Below, piece after piece: positions 55,074 through 64,000 of a stretch of 64,000 bases of DNA (position 1 is the stretch's first letter; every line of letters begins with the position of its first letter). Under the pieces are notes generated by a model. That model was not told the DNA's origin. It was given only the letters and a program-made list of their open reading frames with translations, and searched no databases. Source of the stretch: Trigonopsis variabilis (lineage: Eukaryota; Ascomycota; Trigonopsidomycetes; Trigonopsidales; Trigonopsidaceae); NCBI GenBank assembly GCA_003707065.3, contig PPXM03000005.1:848501-912500 (forward strand), in the 5' to 3' direction. Position numbers and translations under genes: made by a program.

Positions 55074-56272
55074 GATGATGAGGTCGAGTAATTCTCGTGT
55101 AACGGGTGCCTAACCCAATTTGTGGAGACAGCGCTCGTAACCCAAGGGTTGATCATCCATCGCCTGATAAGCATATCGAAATGACAAGCAAGGAAGAGAT
55201 ACTACAGAGACTTTATACGTTTTTACCATTGTCTTGTACAATTAATTCATGGAATATGAACTGACCCAGAAGTGAGAGTGGAGAGCATAACCTAGCTTCG
55301 CCCATGAGAATAGCCTAAACTAATAAGCTCTCTTCAGTCGTTTGACTCGTCTTAATGTATATAAGTGAGTTTTCCCATGTGAAAGATCCTTGTCTGTCTG
55401 TGTGACGCTGCCAGTTGCGGCTTCCTCAGGGTGACACATCTGGCTGGACCATTTCTCACCTAGACTAATATGGACGCACTACAAATTCATCCTTGGCACT
55501 CTCAGGCAAGGAAGGTGACTCTGGCTGAGAACAAATGTCACGACAAAAGAGTGTGAGGGTCAAAACACTATGTTGCGAGCGATAGTAAGTGCACAAGGAA
55601 TTTCAAGCGTCAATAATGTCAGACAGCAGGAAGTCGCGACTATGCAGGTGCTGGAAAGCTTTATATGGATTGCAGCACTATGCGAGGTATTCACTGAATC
55701 CCAATTCTCTGCCAGCAATCCATATTCCAACCGTCACTTTTGTCCTTATATTATCTCCCCAGACCCATGGTCATGCTCTGGTGCCATTGTCTAGTGGCAC
55801 ACAAAATAGTCGATTAGATAAGGGACTTTGAGTAGACTTTTTGCTTTGCCCATCATTTCAATATTCTCCTCTTGAAATGCACTTTGCACTATCATCTATA
55901 ATATGGGGCGTAATTCTTAGGTATGCGTTGAGAGAGTGTGCTATTTCCCTATTCTCATTTGCACCAAACTGGAAACTACTAGAAGCTAACAAGTCCTTGA
56001 AAATATCACTATTCCACATGAGTTTTGTTTTGTTTTCCACCGAGATAATATTGATTCTCCAAATAGTGGAGCCTGGTCGCGTTGAGGTCGCGCACGTTAT
56101 CTTGTGTAACGTACTGCTTTCGGCGACGACGCGCCAAGTCAGTTTCTCAAAGTGGTGAGGGGTGATTAGACTCGTCCCCGTGATCGTCGATACCCCTGTT
56201 TTTTCCAGGTTCAAATTGAGTGTTGATAGAAGTTGCAAAGATCAAGCCAGCTCTCTTGACAACTTTGAAAGC
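55074..56272. other. Intergenic region between RXT3 and BTN1, possible unassigned exon
   Basis: This 1.2-kb region is the promoter space of two divergent genes. Its right part holds two overlapping open frames without ATG starts, plus 55841-56158 and minus 55858-56238. The minus one has a plausible ordered segment (see its own entry). The left 700 bp shows nothing recognisable. Confidence 0.45.
55858..56238 (-). CDS. Possible orphan open frame with faint COMM-domain likeness
   Basis: An open frame of about 126 codons with no ATG at its 5' end, so it would need an upstream exon I cannot define. It reads like folded protein: HHFEKLTWRVVAESSTLHK, then STIWRINIISVENKTKLMWN. The Leu-x-Trp-Arg-Val followed by a Pro-Gly and alternating hydrophobic strand recalls a COMM domain, a family mostly lost in Dikarya. 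The opposite strand is also open, and BTN1 starts about 35 bp away, leaving almost no room for a promoter. It may well be spurious. Confidence 0.2.
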   Translation of the reverse strand: MQLLSTLNLNLEKTGVSTITGTSLITPHHFEKLTWRVVAESSTLHKITCATSTRPGSTIWRINIISVENKTKLMWNSDIFKDLLASSSFQFGANENREIAHSLNAYLRITPHIIDDSAKCISRGEY

Positions 56273-57513
56273 ATGCTATTTGGAAGAGTTACGCTATCGT
56301 TTTGGATCTTCGGCTTGATTAACAATGTATTATATGTAATTATCCTCTCGGCTGCTCTTGATCTAGTCGGTCCTTTGATTCCCAAAGGCGTTGTTCTTTT
56401 TGCGGATATAGCCCCTTCATTTTGTTGTAAATTATGTGGAACGTTTGTGGTGCATTTGGTTCCTTATAAAGTCAGAGTGCTTTTGCTCTTTGCCTTATCC
56501 ACCTTGGGAATGCAATTGATCTCTCATGCAGACACCGTGTCGGGGAGACTTTTTGGAATTGTCATAGCATCTTTCTCCTCAGGCCTGGGGGAATTAACGT
56601 TTCTTCAATTGACGCATTTCTATGGCTCAAAGTCCCTCATGGCTTTTAGCTCAGGTACAGGAGCTGCTGGATTATTAGGAAGTATGGAATCTTACTATCG
56701 TCTTCTCACTCTACAGGCTTTCTTTACCTGATGTTGACCTCATGGATTGGACTTTCGGTCCAAAAAACGTTGTTCCTTACTACGGTAAATTACTCTCTTT
56801 AAATTGCTTGGCTTATTAACCTTTAGATTTTCCCTGCTCTCTCTCTCATCACCTTTCATACTTATCTCCCGCCTCAGCTGATCACAGAACCGGCTGGGGA
56901 GTCTAGAGATGCCATACTTCCTTTGGATTCCAAATCGGGCGTAGAATTGATGGCCAGTCACTGCGCCCGCATCGTTCGAAAAGTTTCTACCTGGTTCGTT
57001 CCTTACATGCTCCCTATCGCTCTTGTATACATTGCTGAATATGTCATAAACCAAGGAATCGCCCCGACGTTACTCTTTGATATAGAAAAACTGCCTTTTC
57101 GCCATTATAGAGAGGCCTATGTAACTTATGGGGTACTTTACCAGGCTGGCGTGTTTGTTTCAAGATCATCACCATCGCTAGCACGAATTAAACGACTCTA
57201 TGTTCCTGCTTTTCTTCAGCTCTTCAATCTCTTCATCCTGGTCCTTCAATCGCTTTTTACGATCTTCCCCAATATTTATATAGTGATGCTTATAGTCTTT
57301 TATGAAGGCCTTTTAGGAGGCACAGCCTACGTGGCTACGCTCGTCTCAGTCCGAGAATCTGTGTCGCATGAAGACCGAGAGTTGGCAATGGGTTCGGTTA
57401 GCCTCAGTGATTCAGCAGGAATCGTTATTGCTGCCGCAATAAGCTATTTCTTGGAACCAGCTCTCTGCCAATACCAGACCGCAAAAGGATTGCCCTATTG
57501 CTCTTTATCCTAA
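56273..57513 (+). CDS. BTN1: Battenin/CLN3 homolog, vacuolar membrane protein
   Basis: Exons 56273-56681, 56717-56784 and 56827-57513 (introns 35 and 42 nt) encode 387 residues of multi-pass membrane protein. Family hallmarks are SFWIFGLINNVLYVIILSAA near the start, LADIAPSFCCKLC-like FADIAPSFCCKLCG, SGLGELTFLQLTHFYG, FSSGTGAAGLLGS, and the late FYEGLLGGTAYVATLV. CLN3/Btn1 acts in vacuolar pH and amino-acid (arginine) homeostasis and in late-Golgi trafficking; human loss causes juvenile Batten disease. The frame is open upstream to about 56162 without another ATG, so 56273 is chosen; an extra 5' exon cannot be excluded. Confidence 0.92.
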
Positions 57514-57742
57514 CTTATCTTGTACTATTACGGATTTTAATGACGGTTAATGACCTATTTCCGCTGTATCGTTCACCATAGTCTCCATTCCATCCAAACC
57601 TGTCTCACAATACGGATATGCCACGGGAGATCCACAAACCAATCCCACAACCACTGTTTCTTTCTCTCAAATGATCAGATTGAGGCGTCATTGTCGCGAC
57701 TTCCTCACTATCTTCTAGTTCCTCAGAATGCATCGAATGCTA

Positions 57743-58014
57743 TCAGTCGTCTTGCACGTCCATCTCTTCTCCTCCATCGTCCAAAACAAATTTCTCAAAA
57801 TCTTTATCATTCACCAGATTTGATTCTTCCAGCTTAGCTATCTCCATTCTTTCGGTCAAGAACGCATTCACAGAATCTTGCAATGATTGGACTTCTATGT
57901 TGAGGACTCCTAATCCAGATACTCCCGAAAATCCCGAAAATTCTTTTGCAGTGGCCAAATCTACCTCTTCCCCTGTCTCACTATTGCTATAATGTGCTGT
58001 TGGACATTGACTCA
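57743..58014 (-). CDS. GON7: KEOPS/EKC complex subunit Gon7-like
   Basis: A 90-residue protein from the ATG at 58014 (an upstream GTG is in frame but not a eukaryotic start). The middle reads VQSLQDSVNAFLTERMEIAK, close to the Gon7 pattern of a coiled segment with N-x-FLTE(K/R)ME. An acidic tail ends FVLDDGGEEMDVQDD. Gon7 is the small, largely disordered fungal subunit of KEOPS, which makes t6A37 on tRNAs, and it contacts Pcc1. Size and acidic tail fit. The gene is divergent from the next one by 107 bp. Because the family is short and fast evolving, the call is moderate. Confidence 0.6.
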
Positions 58015-58062
58015 TGGATGGTTGAGACGAGATCCATCCACACTGATCAAGCTCGGTCACTT

Positions 58063-58070
58063 ACCCTACC
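58063..58070. promoter_or_regulatory. HomolE-like ACCCTACC in a divergent promoter
   Basis: ACCCTACC matches the core of the fission-yeast HomolE element. A GGTCAC string, partly like HomolD, lies a few bp to its left. The site is midway between the GON7-like ATG and the basic small protein ATG. Confidence 0.35.
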
Positions 58071-58121
58071 GACTGAACGAGCCGAACCTCCCAACCGTCA
58101 AAAAAGTTCACAGCAGACATA

Positions 58122-58478
58122 ATGGGCCATGAAGAGAAGACGAGCACAAGAAAGTTTGGTCCTAAAAAAAGCATTTTGAGGCATAAGACCGGTAAAGCTG
58201 ATTTTAAGGTGAATAAAATGGCGATTAAAAGGAAAGTGACTAGAACCTCGGTGTCTGCGAATCATTTGGTGAAAATTGCCAAATATAAGGACGAAAAATT
58301 ACGAAGACGATTAGATGATGAAGTGGGCAGTAGCGTGGAATTATTTGCTCTTGACCATGACAAACAGGCTGAAAAATGGAAGCTTCAAGAGGCGAAGGCT
58401 TTTGAAACACATCAGCAGGAAAATTCAAGAGCTGAAGCCGATCTGTTATCACGTCTTGAAGGGATGGAAGGGTTGTGA
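58122..58478 (+). CDS. Small basic coiled-coil protein, unrecognised
   Basis: A 118-residue single-exon protein that I do not recognise. The first 60 residues are very basic (TRKFGPKKSILRHKTGK, KMAIKRKVTR), as in nucleolar or ribosome-associated proteins. The rest is a charged coiled coil rich in Lys, Glu and Gln, ending LLSRLEGMEGL. The HomolE-like promoter element and basic composition would suit a ribosome-biogenesis factor, but that is inference only. It is divergent from GON7. The frame, proper ATG and absence of rival frames support a real gene. Confidence 0.55.
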   Translation: MGHEEKTSTRKFGPKKSILRHKTGKADFKVNKMAIKRKVTRTSVSANHLVKIAKYKDEKLRRRLDDEVGSSVELFALDHDKQAEKWKLQEAKAFETHQQENSRAEADLLSRLEGMEGL

Positions 58479-58803
58479 TTTTGGTTATGTTAAGTTAATT
58501 TACGGGGGTAAAAGCTTACGAGATGAGGACACAAAAAGAGGCCATTGAACCATATTGTGAAGCTGCGCTTGGGGGATTTCTGCAAGATCACCACTACGTT
58601 ATACAAAGATTGGAAGCCTAGCTATAATTCCCATCCTTGCGATGATGAATCGTATCGGTAAACAAGGCTCACAGCCCTTATGGTGCATCAAATGAGACCT
58701 ATGAATCATAAAAGTAAGAAAGCGGAATAATAAAAATCAAGAACGCCATGAGCATAAAACAATTGAAATCAAGATAACGAGTACCTGTAGAATAAATAGA
58801 TGC
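58479..58803. other. Convergent 3' intergenic region
   Basis: This 325-bp AT-rich region lies between two convergent stops. Nothing else is recognised in it. Confidence 0.4.
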
Positions 58804-60294
58804 TTAAAGTGGAGTTTGGACGTGCACAACTGCAGGCTGCTGCTCTTGTTCATCCGGCTGGCGAAGCCAGCCCTGCCTGAGAGCATAGTTCAAATTTTTA
58901 ATGAGCTTGCCATTTTCGTTATCGGTACCATTAAAGGTCAAGATACTGAAACATTGGAGTAAATGGCCTGCGCGCTGGGTGACGACACTGGGGTCTTGGA
59001 ATTCAGGGCGAAGAGCTTGGAAGATGGGAAGTAGGCGCTTATATAGTGGAATTATAATGATATCTCGGAACTTATGTAAGCCTCTTTGTCGTTGGTCCAC
59101 TGCCTCCATGACGTCCCCTAGTGGTTTCCAATATTCCGTGGCTTCTTCAGGAGAAAAGCAAAAGCCTGTCCCTTCGGCTTCCTGTCGCAAGGGCAAAAAC
59201 GCAGCTTCCCAGTAAGGGAGAATTTCTACATAGAAGCGTCTCCATAACTTGACAAGCGATGTCATCAACTGCTCATCATTCAAGTTTTTTCGGGTAAGAG
59301 ATAGGGGCGCTAGTGACGTCGCTAGAAGCTCATCAATCTCTGATAAGAGAGTGTTTGGCGAACTTGACCGGCGATAAAATATGTGTCTAGTCACGTACTC
59401 ATTCAAGTCTTCGAGAGGGACTATCAAACCTTCATCTGTAAACAAAGGCATCATCTTAAGGCAAAACTCCGCCCATGAATCTTCGGATGTCTCGTTAGTA
59501 CGCTCTTCATCTTTTTTGTCCTTATCTCCTCGAATCAAACCCCCTCGAAGATCTAAAGCACTCAGAGATTTCTGAATGCCAAACGTCCTGGCAGATAAAG
59601 CTGGTGAAGATGGCTGAAACGAATAAATACTACCTATATCAGAGGTAACCATTGAGTTGGATGCGCTTGATGACAGTCCTTCCTTTCGTGTTCGTAGCAA
59701 TAAGTGATGTCTAGAGGTATGTTTCGTGCCTTTCCCATCAGATGACTCTCCTTTGGTTTGTGTATCCACTGATGGAGATATAGGATTAGATGGGCTGTGA
59801 AGTTCTTTAGATCCTCTTCGGCTTGAGTGTCCGTAGAGGTCACCAATAGGTCGACGAATGACAGATGACGCAGAAGATGTCGCTATAGGTTTTCGATTCA
59901 CACTAGCGTCATCTTTCGCTTTCGAGCTTCGAGCAAAGAGCTTATTTGTTTTGACACCCAGGTTTAGCGAAGACCGAGAGGCAGCAGCTGCTGCTGCTGC
60001 CACTGCCGGTAACGAGTTTAGTCTTGAAGTTGAAGAAACACTAGATCGTCGAGGCTCCACATGTTGTTTGGACGCAGCTGCCAGTTGATGAGTCCTTGAA
60101 CCGCTGGAACGAGAAGAAAACTGAGATGACAAGCTCTCTGTGGACGACACAGCTGACAAAGTCCGGGGTGGTGGTAGAAGGTCCGGTTCAAACGCTCCAT
60201 GATGGGTATGAGTGATCGGACTGGTTACTGAAGAACCAGAAGAAGAAGAATTTGAATGAAGAGAGGCACGAGAATGTCCCGGATCATTAGACAT
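58804..60294 (-). CDS. BIT61: HbrB/Bit61-family TORC2 subunit
   Basis: A 496-residue protein from ATG 60294; the six codons upstream start at TTG and are not used. The N-terminal half is disordered and very Ser-rich, with an Ala run (SLPAVAAAAAAAAS) coded by a GCT-type triplet repeat near 59981-60001. The C-terminal half is the HbrB domain: WAEFCLKMMPLFTDEGLIVP, LEDLNEYVTRHI, then FRDIIIIPLYKRLLPIFQAL and LLQCFSILTFNGTDNENGK. Bit61 (PRR5/Protor in animals) is a non-catalytic subunit of TOR complex 2, which acts on AGC kinases at the plasma membrane. The ordered domain is complete. Confidence 0.85.
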   Translation of the reverse strand: MSNDPGHSRASLHSNSSSSGSSVTSPITHTHHGAFEPDLLPPPRTLSAVSSTESLSSQFSSRSSGSRTHQLAAASKQHVEPRRSSVSSTSRLNSLPAVAAAAAAASRSSLNLGVKTNKLFARSSKAKDDASVNRKPIATSSASSVIRRPIGDLYGHSSRRGSKELHSPSNPISPSVDTQTKGESSDGKGTKHTSRHHLLLRTRKEGLSSSASNSMVTSDIGSIYSFQPSSPALSARTFGIQKSLSALDLRGGLIRGDKDKKDEERTNETSEDSWAEFCLKMMPLFTDEGLIVPLEDLNEYVTRHIFYRRSSSPNTLLSEIDELLATSLAPLSLTRKNLNDEQLMTSLVKLWRRFYVEILPYWEAAFLPLRQEAEGTGFCFSPEEATEYWKPLGDVMEAVDQRQRGLHKFRDIIIIPLYKRLLPIFQALRPEFQDPSVVTQRAGHLLQCFSILTFNGTDNENGKLIKNLNYALRQGWLRQPDEQEQQPAVVHVQTPL

Positions 60295-60436
60295 GAGAAT
60301 ACCCTCTCTCAAGAGTGTAACTGTCGTGACAGCAACAAGCGTCAGTCAAGGTCAAGTAGCTTTGGTGAGAGGTGCCTTACGAGTATTGTCTTCTACAAAA
60401 ATAGAATCATTTACGTCCATATATTTACACTTATAC

Positions 60437-60825
60437 TCATTTATGGGACTTCTTTTCCTCAATTGTCTCCTCGACCTTTTCCTTAACGGCTTCTCGAAGC
60501 TGCCCTCGCTGCGCCGCCATCTTTTCATCATACTCTCGATCTTGCTCTGCCATTTTCTCGTATTTTGAAAAATCTCCTTTATAATTTACCGGCTTTCGTC
60601 CTTCGCGAGCAATCTCTTCTAATATAGATGGCTTGAAAATGTAATATCCTAATAATCAGCACTACACCAGTTGATGTCCTTACCAGTTACTGCACCGATC
60701 GCTATGCCCCAAAGGGTTTGTCTCACTGGAATTCTCATTGTGTCGAGCTGGGAAGTCTTGTGATCACTCGAATAAGGCTGGTCAGCTAAAAGGCTAGTGG
60801 TGTAACGTTTTGCTGCGACAAGCAT
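60437..60825 (-). CDS. Small mitochondrial single-span membrane protein, uncharacterised
   Basis: Two exons (60684-60825 and 60437-60648) around a 35-nt intron (60649-60683, GTAAGG...TATTAG) give 117 residues. It starts MLVAAKRYTTSLLADQPYSS, but a second Met (MRIPVRQTLWGIAIGAVTG) directly before the membrane helix could be the real start. The splice junction falls in the helix (AVTG|YYIFKPS). The C-terminal 70 residues are a charged helix rich in Lys, Glu and Arg (KYEKMAEQDREYDEKMAAQR). The layout, short N-terminus plus one GxxxG-type helix plus a soluble charged tail, resembles small inner-membrane assembly or ATP synthase/cytochrome oxidase accessory proteins. I cannot name the family. Confidence 0.65.
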
Positions 60826-61064
60826 TTCGATGATATTTAACTTATATTCTTGAAGTTAAACGCTGCACTTGCAAAGCTAATTTAGAAAGGCTGTTCACCT
60901 TGAGGTTATAGCTAAGAGAAAACTTAAAGGTGCTCGTCAGTAAGCTACTACCAATCTGAATTCACGTCTAGTGAGCAAGCTCATTAGAAGAGTTTCAACT
61001 ACTGTATATCATACGGCCGCTGATGCACACAGGTACTCTTTTGGTCGGCACTAATTTACATCTA

Positions 61065-64000
61065 TTATACAAGGAAGAGACGCCGCATAGGCGTTAAGAG
61101 ATCAGCTGCAGGGTTTTGCTCTTGCGTTCCGGCAATTACAAGACGATGATAATCATCTGGGAAGACTTGTCTGAAAATCTCGAGATATTGCGTCAGCGAG
61201 CATTTAACCACTGAAATTTCCTAAAAGAATTAGCAGAGCAATTACATATACTAACTTTATTAAAATCGCGATCGAAACACATAGGCTCGCCAAAAGACTG
61301 GAATCCTCGCAGATTGGGCCATTGCTCTTCCTCCTGGCCAGTCAAATCGGATATCTTCACCTCTACGCTGTCGCATAACCGAGAAAAGTCCGCCCGTCTG
61401 GTGTTTCTATACCTTTCAAACGTATTTGGTATCCAGTCTCTATGGGGCAGCATCTGATCCATAAGAGGGTCCTGCATCGAGCTCTGGTGCGTGCTCATTC
61501 CCAGGTGACCTATGAGCATGAATAACTTTCCAAGATCCAGATCTGGACTATAAGGCATCGACGAAGGGAGGAGACAGAGAAACATCCCCGCAAGATCTAG
61601 AACTCGAGGCACAATCCGAATCCTCCAAATCGATCCCTGTTTAAGAACACATTGCTGACTATTGAACCGTGCGGCGAGGCGAGCCACGTTAACTAAAATG
61701 GAAAGGATACCCAGTACAGCTCTTGAAGGATATGGTGCTTGATCACCGAAATATCTTAGCCAGAAGCTTTTAGAACCCTGCTTGAAAAGCCTGATAAGTG
61801 AGTTGAGTAAGACAGATGTATAGAGAAAGGCGGCATCATGTTCCAGCTTCCAAGTATACGCATCCATATAGAACAGAAAAAGACTCAAAGGAGGAAAGGA
61901 CTCAGAGACAATTTGAGATGAACTGGTCGGTTGTAATATAGATTCAACAGAACAGAAAAGGAATCTAGAAACGGGAATAACAAATAAGTTTTCATTCGCT
62001 TTTGCCAAAGCACTGTCAAGGAGTCCATCGAGAAAGCTGAAAAACATATTGAAATTCCTACTAACATCCAAACGCATATGCAGGAATTCTTTCAATTTCT
62101 CAGTATTCAGACTGCATGAATCAAGAGTGTAAGGAAAATTGGCGCTCTTTTCAAACCAACTAACCCCAGTTAAGTGTTTGTAATTTCCACAAAACTCGAA
62201 GACCCAGCCAATCACTCGCCGGGTGAACTCTATATATTCGTCATAGCCAGAAGTTCTTTGGCTCAATGTCTGGTAATAATATCGAATTCCGTTCAATAGA
62301 GAGGAGACATAAGCCCCATAAACACGCTTTAGTTGCTGAGATTCTGTAGCTCCCTGAACGTCATAACAGACCATCCGAGATAGCAACAAATGTAGGCATG
62401 CTAGCCTGATTTTCGGCCAAGAAAGCTCTGATTTCACTATCTCGTCAAAGCCCTCCAGCAGTCCTCCATGGAAACCTAAAGCCAGTATATAATCTCTTTC
62501 ATAACCTTCTACCGGTGAAGCTAGACATTTCATCAACATTCCAATAAAAAAGGTCTGATCGTAATTAAAGAGACCTTCATTTTTCCGCAGAAAATATGAC
62601 AACCATAGTGGTTCTATGCGACGTCTAGTTGCGTTGTCTTCAAACCATTTGAAAGATCCTCTGCCATCTAGATAATGTGACCACTCCTGGACTTGTGTGT
62701 CGGTAAGAAATTTAGCCACATTAGTGATACAATCAATCGACTTATGAAACAGTCGCGCTTCATTAAAGCATTTTGTGGTCGACACGTATTGAGATATCAT
62801 TTGCAGAAGACTGCCCAGTGTACGATCCCTGATCATTAGACCGCAGCTAGTCCATTGCTCTTTTAGAGTATTCCTAGCTTCTTCAGCTTCCGCTTCAAGA
62901 AATGACTCTCCAAACATGCTCTCAGATGAGGAAGCATTTGCCAACCTGGACTGAATGGACTCTAAACCTTGATTATATAATTCATTAACCTTATGTATAA
63001 AGAGATTCACGATTTCCAAGGAAAGATCAATGATTTCATCGTTAAAATCCTGCGCTCTAGAGAAGACTTCGTCGGTAGCAACAGACGAATACAAATGCAT
63101 AGCTTGATCGAAATTACTGATAGCTGCTAACTCATTCTTCTCTAGTATTCGCTTCAAGGATGTCAAGCACTCACTAATGAGCCAGAGATACCACTCCATA
63201 TTCATACTTCTTCTCTGCATTTCAGCGCTACCAATATCCGCAACTTTGTCATGTCGTTCTAATTTGAGGAATTTTTGAATCGAATCCCTTAAGAGATCAT
63301 TGTACCATTCCATAGCAGATGTAAGCTCTGTGGTGTTCTCGTTGGGTTTAGTATGGCATCCAAGAATAATCTGGACCATATAATACCATGTCTTTATACT
63401 GAGAATGCGTGCCCGGATATGTGACGACCGGATATCGATTACATCCCGAATCTGAACCACTGGAAGCCGGAGATTATAAGGCGCAACCCAGAACAGAGTT
63501 AATAAAAGCGAATAGTTATTTGCTAAAGCGTAGAGGTCTTTCATTTCGAGAGACATATCAGGAGGATAAAGCCTTCCGTTTAATGGAGTCACTCGCCCCA
63601 GAATTCGAGAAATCTTCCAAGATTTATCGGGGTCTTGCCCCTCAATAATCCCTTTTATACTCAGAGCAAGGCATTTGAGAAAGATGTGAAAGCATATGTT
63701 GGTATTAGAAAATTCTATCCGATGACTAGGATCAATAATGAAATCTGGGAATTCTGAGGCATTTCCAGATTCAAAGGTCAGGTTCTCAAGTCTTCGAGAA
63801 CCGAAGAAACCGTAGATATCAAAAACTACTTCATGCCCTCCTTTCCAATTCCATAAGCACTGCAGATTTAGTATCCTTCCTAGGGTAGAATGGAGATATT
63901 CTTGAGCCCTCACTGATGAATCATTATCTCCAGAGCGCAATACATAATCCAAACAGTATCTTACAGCGCTCCAGTTCGGGTCGCATGTTTCCCGGAATAT
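61065..64000 (-). CDS. MMS22: Mms22/Mus7 replication-repair protein, N-terminus beyond the window
   Basis: A partial gene: the frame enters at the right edge and runs to a 35-nt intron (61221-61255, GTTAGT...TTTTAG), then a short last exon (61065-61220) ending RRLFLV. About 960 residues are visible. It matches the C-terminal Mus7/MMS22 domain: a WNWKGGHEVVFDIYGFFGSRRLENL block, then RILGRVTPLNGRLYPPDMSL, KDLYALANNYSLLLTLFWVA, and a long all-helical repeat region. Mms22/Mus7 acts with the Rtt101-Mms1 (or equivalent) cullin ligase to rescue stalled replication forks by homologous recombination. The retained family blocks make this confident despite truncation. Confidence 0.8.

Noticed and set aside
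1-64000. Mobile elements, viral fossils, CRISPR arrays
   Set aside because: I found no transposase, reverse transcriptase or capsid frames, no long terminal or spaced repeats, and CRISPR is not expected in a eukaryote.

Overview
This is a nuclear contig from an ascomycete fungus. It holds spliced housekeeping genes in both orientations, at about 45% GC by eye. Three things point to an early-diverging, fission-yeast-like lineage (Taphrinomycotina or similar), which is inference rather than proof. (1) I count 31 introns, nearly all 33-43 nt, often with a CTAAY-like branch site only a few nt before the 3' AG. (2) A perfect HomolD box (CAGTCACA on the coding strand) lies 52 nt upstream of ribosomal protein L35. 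(3) An ornithine monooxygenase gene is divergently paired with a giant siderophore NRPS, the same pair that is adjacent in fission yeast (sib2/sib1). A peroxisomal ABCD transporter argues against Schizosaccharomyces itself.

Layout. 1-6.7 kb: the 3' part of ARV1 is cut by the window edge, followed by an F-box protein, a 1.6 kb non-coding stretch and a C2H2/fungal_trans transcription factor. 7-24.8 kb: the hydroxamate siderophore locus, with L-ornithine N5-monooxygenase (minus) and a ~5,188-residue, seven-exon NRPS (plus) reading C-A-T-C-A-T-C-A-T-C-T-C-A-T-C. 25-37.5 kb: RPL35, an Asteroid/XPG-like nuclease, AIM41 (YqeY), ATP20, ROK1, a peroxisomal ABC half-transporter, TMA46 and EXO70. 37.7-45.5 kb: a small unknown gene, a mitochondrially targeted cPLA2-like phospholipase, a lone cyclin-box protein, HOM2 and a PPR-like mitochondrial protein. 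45.7-64 kb: CLASP/Stu1, a PTEN-type phosphatase, a Gag1-like clamp protein, RXT3, BTN1/CLN3, GON7, a basic small protein, BIT61 (TORC2), a small mitochondrial membrane protein, and MMS22/Mus7 cut by the right edge.

How the genes work together. Only the siderophore pair forms an evident pathway unit: the monooxygenase makes N5-hydroxyornithine, which, after acylation encoded elsewhere, the NRPS would assemble into a ferrichrome-type peptide. The rest is an ordinary eukaryotic gene mix. The most notable points are the NRPS architecture (an extra N-terminal C domain and a fourth A domain), one NRPS intron whose only frame-keeping boundaries are GA-AG, the compact intron style, and an RPL35 intron that leaves one codon plus the stop in the last exon. 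I see no transposons, viral fossils, CRISPR arrays, rRNA or convincing tRNA genes.
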